Positions 6,543 to 11,078 of a stretch of DNA of 11,078 nt are shown piece by piece (position 1 is the first letter of the stretch; every line of letters begins with the position of its first letter). This stretch comes from an uncultured Clostridia bacterium. GTDB taxonomy: Bacteria; Bacillota; Clostridia; Oscillospirales; Ruminococcaceae. Under the pieces are notes generated by a model. That model did no database searches. It saw only the letters and a list, made by a program, of their open reading frames with translations, and had not been told where the DNA came from. A program made the translations under genes and the position numbers. The DNA lies in contig CANPZQ010000064.1 of NCBI GenBank assembly GCA_947588775.1, positions 1-11,078 of the forward strand, in the 5' to 3' direction.

Positions 6543-7903
6543 AATTCAGACGACTTCGCGACGGAATACTTATGGCGGTAATTGTTATTGCGGTTTTCGC
6601 GATTTTGCTTTCGCAGATTTATCTCAGCGTCCACGGCAGCGAAAACACCCGCGATGCGGTTTTATACACCTGTAAGGAAAGCATAAGCTTCACCGGCGTT
6701 TTTGTCCGCGACGAAACGGTTATTTATTCCCAGCACGTCGGCGAGGGGGTTCTGAATTATTCGGTTGAGGACGGCTCGAAGCTCTCAAAAAATTCCTCCG
6801 TCGCGAAAATTTACGACTCCTATCTTCAAATTTACAACCGCTACCGAATCGAACGCCTCGAAAAGGAGCTCGACAACCTTAAGCGCGCCCAGGACCCCGG
6901 CACCACCGACTATGCCCAGCCTGAATTCATAAACACGCAGATAGGGGACAGCTACAAGAATTTGCTTCTTAACCTTGCGGGCGGAAATCTTCCCGACGTA
7001 TACGACGAGAGCCTTGAAATGTTAAAGCTTATGAACATATACAACATCGCGACAAAGGCGGAATACGGCTACGATGCGCGGGTTCAGCTTCTTGAAAACG
7101 AAATCGGAAACCTCGGCGCGGCCCTTAAAGACCCGATTGCAACCGTCACGTCGAACGGAACCGGGTATTTCACCTCTGAGGTCGACGGCTACGAGAACGA
7201 GCTTACAACCGAAAATATCCCGAACATGACGGTCGACGATATAAAAAATATAATCGCTCACCCCGACCGAAAGACCAAATCCTATAAAAACGCCGTCGGA
7301 AAGGTTTTCAGCGACTATGAATGGAAGATGGTCGGCGTTATCGACGTTGCGAACCGATATTTTGTCCACGAGGATCTCACTTTCTCGATTGATTCCTCCG
7401 AAAACACCCACACCGTCACCGTGGAGAGCATAACTCCGACCGGAAACGGCAACGAGGCGATTATAGTTATCAGCTGCGACGAGCTCGACAGCGAGCTTGC
7501 AAGAACGCGCGTCGCCGACGTTGAGCTGACGTTCGTCGAAAAGACCGGAATATGGGCTCCGCGCGACGCGATACGCTTCTCAAACGGCGTCAAGGGCGTA
7601 TATGTGATGGTCGGCGAGCAGACGAAATTCAAAAAGTTAGACGTAATCTACGAGGGCGACGACTATGTTCTTTCAAGCAACACTTCCGACAGCGAATACC
7701 TGAATCTCTACGACAGAATCATCATAGACCCGATTGCCGCGCCCGACATAGGCGGAATCGAAACGGTTTCGACCGAGCCTCCCGAGGAGGAAAAGCCCCC
7801 GGAATCCCTGACGAGCGTTTCGGGAACCGACGAAGCGGCGTCGACCTCTGCTCCCGACGGCGGCGAAGAGCCCGTTACGACGGCTCCTTCGGTGACAAAC
7901 TGA
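6539..7903 (+). CDS. Membrane-anchored HlyD-like (barrel-sandwich hybrid) protein
   Basis: This 454-residue protein has a basic N-terminus (KFRRLRDG), one transmembrane segment (about 9-29) and a large extracellular part. Residues 48-92 (SFTGVFVRDETVI to DGSKLSKNSSVAKIY) resemble half of a biotinyl/lipoyl-like barrel-sandwich domain of HlyD membrane-fusion proteins. A helical stretch (about 93-195) follows, then the second half near TSNGTGYFTSEVDGYEN (204-220), a beta-barrel-like region (262-335) and a closing module (GIWAPRDAIRFSNGVKGVYV). The last 45 residues are a Pro/Glu/Ser/Thr-rich tail, likely disordered. I choose GTG 6539: GGGAG (6527-6531) lies 7 nt upstream and it forms a GTGA overlap with the miaA stop; a TTG at 6518 in the same frame is the alternative. 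No ABC, RND or MFS transporter is adjacent, so efflux is not supported. Placement just before sepF, as I recall for other Clostridia, hints at a cell-envelope or division role; this is inference. Confidence 0.75.
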   Translation: MKFRRLRDGILMAVIVIAVFAILLSQIYLSVHGSENTRDAVLYTCKESISFTGVFVRDETVIYSQHVGEGVLNYSVEDGSKLSKNSSVAKIYDSYLQIYNRYRIERLEKELDNLKRAQDPGTTDYAQPEFINTQIGDSYKNLLLNLAGGNLPDVYDESLEMLKLMNIYNIATKAEYGYDARVQLLENEIGNLGAALKDPIATVTSNGTGYFTSEVDGYENELTTENIPNMTVDDIKNIIAHPDRKTKSYKNAVGKVFSDYEWKMVGVIDVANRYFVHEDLTFSIDSSENTHTVTVESITPTGNGNEAIIVISCDELDSELARTRVADVELTFVEKTGIWAPRDAIRFSNGVKGVYVMVGEQTKFKKLDVIYEGDDYVLSSNTSDSEYLNLYDRIIIDPIAAPDIGGIETVSTEPPEEEKPPESLTSVSGTDEAASTSAPDGGEEPVTTAPSVTN

Positions 7904-7935
7904 TAAAAATTTACCGCGTTTCGGAAAAAATTATC
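7902..7935. repeat. Imperfect inverted repeat after the hlyD-like gene
   Basis: The 34-nt stretch folds as GATAA / TTATC outer arms, TTT / AAA and CCG / CGG inner arms, with a 5-nt loop (CGTTT), one A-A mismatch and a small internal loop. It begins within the stop codon of the upstream gene and ends 9 nt before the sepF -35 box. There is no U-tract after it and the stem is weak, so a normal intrinsic terminator is unlikely. It may be a weak attenuator, an operator, or chance in AT-rich DNA. Confidence 0.25.
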
Positions 7936-7944
7936 AATAACACC

Positions 7945-7973
7945 TTGACAATCGCAACGAAATATAAGATAAT
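7945..7973 (+). promoter_or_regulatory. Sigma-A-type promoter for the sepF-ylmH-divIVA-ileS cluster
   Basis: A perfect -35 box TTGACA (7945-7950) is separated by 17 nt from GATAAT (7968-7973), one mismatch from the -10 consensus. Transcription would start near 7980, giving a leader of about 54 nt with GGAGG (8023-8027) 6 nt before the sepF ATG. This is the strongest promoter-like sequence in the window and makes the division cluster independent of the mutSL operon. Confidence 0.8.
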
Positions 7974-8033
7974 GGATATATGATGGATTTATTGTATCTA
8001 CGCTAAAATCAATATAGAGTATGGAGGATTATC

Positions 8034-8456
8034 ATGAGCATTTTTAAACAGTTCCAGGATTTCATTTTTGGGCCGGAAGAAGAGGAAAGCGAATACCAGC
8101 CCCTCTATGAAGACGTCGCTCAGTCGGTAGACGTTGCGGAGGAACGCCGCAACCGCGAGGTTAAAATTGCCACCACCGCCACCGTGCAGATTGTTTTGGC
8201 AAGACCCACCGATTTTTCCGAGGTAAAGTCAATCGGCGACGACCTCAACCATCAAAAGACCGTGCTTCTGAACCTTGAACAGGTAAAGTCCGAGGACGCA
8301 AAGCGGATTATGGACTTTTTGTCCGGCGTTGCCTACGCGAACGACGCGACCATCAAGATGTCCGCCCAGAAAACCTTTGTTATCATGCCGAAGAACGTCG
8401 GCTTCAGCGGAGTCGACCTTATGAGCGAGCTTGAAAACAACGGCTACAGCTTCTGA
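8034..8456 (+). CDS. sepF: Cell division protein SepF
   Basis: At 140 residues this is a typical SepF. The N-terminal MSIFKQFQDFIF is an amphipathic helix of the kind that inserts into the membrane. An acidic, probably flexible linker (14-45) follows, then the compact FtsZ-binding core (51-125), with the family hallmarks LNLEQ, RIMDFLSG (Gly98) and KTFVIMPKNV. SepF anchors the FtsZ ring to the inner face of the membrane at the division site, substituting for or supporting FtsA, and its core assembles into arcs or rings. GGAGG lies 6 nt before the ATG. The stop codon TGA shares one base with the ATG of ylmH (TGATG, 8454-8458), so the two are translationally coupled. The ylmE (yggS) gene that commonly precedes sepF in Firmicutes is absent. 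Confidence 0.96.
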   Translation: MSIFKQFQDFIFGPEEEESEYQPLYEDVAQSVDVAEERRNREVKIATTATVQIVLARPTDFSEVKSIGDDLNHQKTVLLNLEQVKSEDAKRIMDFLSGVAYANDATIKMSAQKTFVIMPKNVGFSGVDLMSELENNGYSF

Positions 8457-9217
8457 TGTCCCGCCCCGCGCTGCCCTCAACCGACGCCGACAGGCTCACC
8501 GTGCGCCATGTCCTCGATTTGGCAAGGCGAAGCGAGGCGAGCCGAAGGCCGCTGTTTTCCGCCTTTCTCGATGAAAGACAGCTCGAAATCTGCGAGCAGT
8601 CGCTTCGTTCGGGATGGGGTGGGAATTTTGCGTCATTCGGCGGATACCCCGACGCGGAAAGACGGGTTCTCGGCTTCGGAGATACCGAGGAAGCGGAAAA
8701 CTGCCTTCCGTTTAAAGCGGTTGTGTTCAACTATCCCGAGGATTCGGGGCTTTCGCACCGCGACTTTCTGGGGAGCCTTATGGCTCTCGGAATAAAGCGG
8801 GAGCTTTTGGGGGATATTCTGGTCGGAAGCCGCAGAGCCGCGGTTTTTGTGCTGAATACCGCGCTGACGCTCGTCACGCAGATGGACAAGGTCGGCAGGT
8901 GCGGCGTAAAAATTACCGACGACTTCGGCGAGGGTGATATTCCCGCCCGCGAATTTGACGAAATCCGCTCGACTGTTGCGTCGCCCCGCCTTGACGCGGT
9001 TCTGGCGAACGCATTGAGGCTTTCGCGGGAAAAAACCGCCGAGCTTATTAAATCCAGGGGCGTTATGCTCAATCGGATTGAAGTATTCAATCCCGCGCTT
9101 AAGGTGGCGGAGGGGGACGTTTTTTCCGTCCGCGGCTTCGGAAAGTTTGAGCTTTACGAAATCGGCGGACAATCCAAAAAAGACCGTGTGTTTATTACAA
9201 TACGAAAATTCAGATAA
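8456..9217 (+). CDS. ylmH: S4-domain RNA-binding protein YlmH
   Basis: This 253-residue protein has the two-part YlmH architecture. An N-terminal alpha/beta region (1-150) contains the family stretches FSAFLDERQ, GGYPDAERRVLGF and RDFLGSLMALGIKRELLGDILV. A C-terminal S4 RNA-binding domain (about 176-238) contains SPRLDAVLANALRLSREK, IKSRGVMLNR and VRGFGKFEL. In B. subtilis, YlmH has been linked to division through its operon position and more recently to ribosome-associated quality control, binding the 50S subunit; the role here is inferred by homology. It starts at an ATG that overlaps the sepF stop by one base and has no clear Shine-Dalgarno sequence of its own, so translation probably depends on ribosomes finishing sepF. 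The ylmG (yggT) gene usually found between sepF and ylmH is missing. divIVA starts 18 nt downstream. Confidence 0.93.
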   Translation: MSRPALPSTDADRLTVRHVLDLARRSEASRRPLFSAFLDERQLEICEQSLRSGWGGNFASFGGYPDAERRVLGFGDTEEAENCLPFKAVVFNYPEDSGLSHRDFLGSLMALGIKRELLGDILVGSRRAAVFVLNTALTLVTQMDKVGRCGVKITDDFGEGDIPAREFDEIRSTVASPRLDAVLANALRLSREKTAELIKSRGVMLNRIEVFNPALKVAEGDVFSVRGFGKFELYEIGGQSKKDRVFITIRKFR

Positions 9218-9235
9218 TTTTAGGAGGTAAAATTC

Positions 9236-10003
9236 ATGAACCCGCAGGAAATTTCCAACCGCAAGTTTGAAAAATCAACCTTCGGCTACAAGCCGGAAGA
9301 GGTGGACGAGTACCTCAGAGATGTGGCGATTGCCTACGCCAAGGAAGTCAAGGATAAGGAAGAAAACGAGCTTAAAATCGTCAAGCTTGTTGAGAAGATA
9401 AACGAATACCGCAGCGACGAGGACGCAATACGCGACGCGCTTCTTGTCGCCCAGAAGCAGGGCAACCGAATCATCGCTGAGGCAAAGGCCGAGGCCGAGA
9501 AAATCGTCGCCGAGGCTCAGTCGAAGCGCGATTCGATGCTCGCCGACATCCAGAACGACTGCGACACCTTAAAACGCAACGAGGTCGAGAAAATCGCCAA
9601 CGCTATCCGCGCCGAAAACGACAAGCTCGCCGCCGTCGAGGCCGCTTCAAAGACAAAGCGAGAGCTGCAGTCCGAAAAGCTCAACGAGCTCAAAAAAGAA
9701 GTCACCGACTTCAAAAAGAAGCTCATTCTCATACTTGACGAGCAGATTAAGCTTGCGGTTTCGCTTCCCGAGCTAAGCGACGAGGAAATTTCCGAGATTA
9801 TGAACGCAGAGCCCGCGAAGGTCCCCGAGGAGAAGCCCGCAAAGCCCGCTCCCGAGCCGGTTTCCACCGGCACAGCCGACCTTCCGAACGTCCACCGCGA
9901 GGAAAAGACCGACGCTCAGAAAACAAGCTTCGCGTTCTCGGGCTATAAAAGACAGAGCTATTCCGCCGACGAGCTTAAGTTCGGGCAGAATAATCATAAC
10001 TGA
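9236..10003 (+). CDS. divIVA: DivIVA-family cell division/polarity protein
   Basis: The 255-residue protein opens with the DivIVA lipid-binding signature: ISNRKFEKSTFGYKPEEVDEYL (6-27, with Phe16-Gly17 at the membrane-facing turn). Nearly continuous coiled coil runs from about 32 to 178 (AEAKAEAEKIVAEAQSKRDS and similar Ala/Glu/Lys heptads). A Pro/Glu/Lys-rich tail (about 190-230) ends in a short motif with aromatic residues (FAFSGYKRQSYSADELKFG). DivIVA proteins bind negatively curved membrane at septa and poles and recruit partners for septum placement, chromosome anchoring or wall growth; which of these applies here cannot be told from sequence. It is longer than B. subtilis DivIVA, mostly because of the tail. 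AGGAGG (9222-9227) lies 8 nt before the ATG, the strongest ribosome binding site of the cluster, fitting a high-copy scaffold. ileS follows after 32 nt with no terminator between. Confidence 0.93.
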   Translation: MNPQEISNRKFEKSTFGYKPEEVDEYLRDVAIAYAKEVKDKEENELKIVKLVEKINEYRSDEDAIRDALLVAQKQGNRIIAEAKAEAEKIVAEAQSKRDSMLADIQNDCDTLKRNEVEKIANAIRAENDKLAAVEAASKTKRELQSEKLNELKKEVTDFKKKLILILDEQIKLAVSLPELSDEEISEIMNAEPAKVPEEKPAKPAPEPVSTGTADLPNVHREEKTDAQKTSFAFSGYKRQSYSADELKFGQNNHN

Positions 10004-10035
10004 TACATAAGCAAACAGAAAGGAGCATTTTTACA

Positions 10036-11078
10036 ATGCCGCAGGACTATAACAAGACCCTGAATCTCCCCGAAACCGACTACCCGATGAGGGGAAACCT
10101 CCCGACGAAGGAGCCGGGAATGGTTTCGGAATGGGAGGAAAGCGGCCTTTATGAAAAAATAATGAAACGAAACGAGGGGAAGCCGTCATACATTCTGCAT
10201 GACGGCCCTCCGTATGCAAACGGGGATATTCACCTCGGAACCGCTCTGAATAAGGTTCTGAAGGACATCATCGTCAAGCAGAAGAACATGAGCGGCTATC
10301 GGGCGCACTATGTTCCCGGCTGGGACACCCACGGGCTTCCCACCGAGCTGAAAGCGATGAAGTCCATCGGCGTGGAAAACGGCGCGATTCCGCCGCTTGA
10401 GCTGAGAAAGCACTGCCGCGACTTCGCGATGACCTATATGGCGAACCAGCGCGACCAGTTCATGCGCCTCGGCGTTTTGGGCGATTTCAGGAACCCCTAT
10501 CTCACCTTAAAGCCCGAATTTGAGGCAAGGCAGATTGAGGTTTTCGGGGAGATGGCGAAAAAGGGCTTTATCTATAAGGGCCTTAAGCCCGTCTACTGGT
10601 GTCCCGACTGCCAGACGGCTCTCGCGGAAGCCGAAATCGAATATCAGGACGACCCCTGCTATTCCGTTTATGTAAAATTCAAGGTTGCCGACGACAGGGG
10701 AGTGCTCTCCGGCCTCGGGCTTGATATGTCGAAAACCTACTTCGTAATCTGGACGACGACCACATGGACCCTTCCGGGCAACCTCGCAATCTGCCTCGGC
10801 CCCGAGTACGAGTACACTGTTGTTCAGGCGAACGGCGAAAACTACATCATGGCGCGCGAGCTCATCGGCCCGACCATGAAGGCCGCCGGAATTGAGGAAT
10901 ATACCACCGTCGGCTCGTTTACCGGCAAGGAGCTTGAATACTGCACCGCTTACCACCCGTTCTTGGACCGCACATCGCTCGTTATCTGCGGCGACCATGT
11001 TACTCTTGAAAGCGGTACCGGCTGCGTTCATACGGCCCCGGGCTACGGCGTTGACGACTTGAAATCGGAAACAAATAC
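10036..11078 (+). CDS. ileS: Isoleucyl-tRNA synthetase, N-terminal part (3' end outside window)
   Basis: The frame runs 347 codons from ATG 10036 to the right edge without a stop, about a third of a bacterial IleRS. Visible class I features are HDGPPYANGDIHLGTALNK, where the HIGH motif reads HLGT (66-69), and GWDTHGLPTE (95-104). A Cys pair in YWCPDC (189 and 192) lies near the entry to the CP1 editing domain. The editing domain shows the Thr-rich WTTTTWTLPGN and GCVHTAPGYGVDD, retaining the His332 and Asp341 that correspond to editing residues of E. coli IleRS. The enzyme charges tRNA-Ile and hydrolyses mischarged Val-tRNA-Ile. The KMSKS loop, anticodon-binding domain and C-terminus lie beyond the window. 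AAAGGAG ends 10 nt before the ATG. The 32-nt gap to divIVA leaves no room for a T-box leader, so transcription most likely comes from the sepF promoter. Confidence 0.96.
   Translation, partial: MPQDYNKTLNLPETDYPMRGNLPTKEPGMVSEWEESGLYEKIMKRNEGKPSYILHDGPPYANGDIHLGTALNKVLKDIIVKQKNMSGYRAHYVPGWDTHGLPTELKAMKSIGVENGAIPPLELRKHCRDFAMTYMANQRDQFMRLGVLGDFRNPYLTLKPEFEARQIEVFGEMAKKGFIYKGLKPVYWCPDCQTALAEAEIEYQDDPCYSVYVKFKVADDRGVLSGLGLDMSKTYFVIWTTTTWTLPGNLAICLGPEYEYTVVQANGENYIMARELIGPTMKAAGIEEYTTVGSFTGKELEYCTAYHPFLDRTSLVICGDHVTLESGTGCVHTAPGYGVDDLKSETN

Noticed and set aside
7904..8033. Possible riboswitch or T-box in the gap before sepF
   Set aside because: The gap is 130 nt, mostly promoter and ribosome binding site. 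No T-box core, specifier stem or terminator/antiterminator pair is visible.
10507..11031. Minus-strand open frame of 174 residues opposite ileS
   Set aside because: The sense strand encodes conserved IleRS sequence throughout; the antisense product has no recognisable motif.
1..11078. Mobile elements, CRISPR arrays, toxin-antitoxin or defence genes
   Set aside because: Every gene is a recognisable core gene or a plausible housekeeping membrane protein. No transposase, integrase, spaced repeats or terminal inverted repeats were seen, and base composition looks even along the coding regions.

Overview
The window looks like ordinary core chromosome of a Gram-positive Clostridia bacterium, most likely an uncultured Oscillospiraceae/Ruminococcaceae-type gut organism. 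The reasons are the gene content (SepF, YlmH, DivIVA, a YlbF-family protein and a clostridial-type DnaD-domain protein), strong AGGAGG-like ribosome binding sites, frequent TTG/GTG starts, and GC-rich genes separated by AT-rich promoters. The genus-level guess is inference. No rRNA, tRNA, CRISPR array, IS element, phage gene or recognisable riboswitch was seen.

Layout. Positions 1-416 (minus strand) hold the N-terminal part of a DnaD-domain replication protein that runs off the left edge. An AT-rich divergent intergenic region (417-597) has two back-to-back sigma-A-type promoters that share the same extended -10 element. Rightward comes a tight run: a YlbF/YmcA-family gene with a cysteine-rich tail, mutS, mutL, miaA and a membrane-anchored HlyD-like (barrel-sandwich) protein. 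mutL/miaA and miaA/hlyD-like overlap by 4 bp each, so this is very probably one operon covering mismatch repair, tRNA modification and an envelope protein. A second promoter (TTGACA-17-GATAAT, 7945-7973) starts the division cluster: sepF, ylmH, divIVA and ileS, the last cut by the right edge.

How the genes work together. MutS recognises mismatches and MutL, which carries the nuclease motif of methyl-independent systems, nicks the nascent strand. MiaA prenylates A37 of tRNAs reading UNN codons. SepF tethers FtsZ to the membrane, DivIVA marks curved membrane or sites of growth, YlmH is an S4-domain RNA-binding protein, and IleRS charges tRNA-Ile. The classic Firmicutes order ylmE-sepF-ylmG-ylmH-divIVA-ileS is kept but without ylmE (yggS) and ylmG (yggT).

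I see no clearly new system. The most interesting points are the HlyD-like protein placed between miaA and sepF with no transporter partner visible, the matched divergent promoters, the cysteine-rich tail of the YlbF protein, and motif variants in IleRS (HLGT for HIGH) and MutL. These are modest leads.
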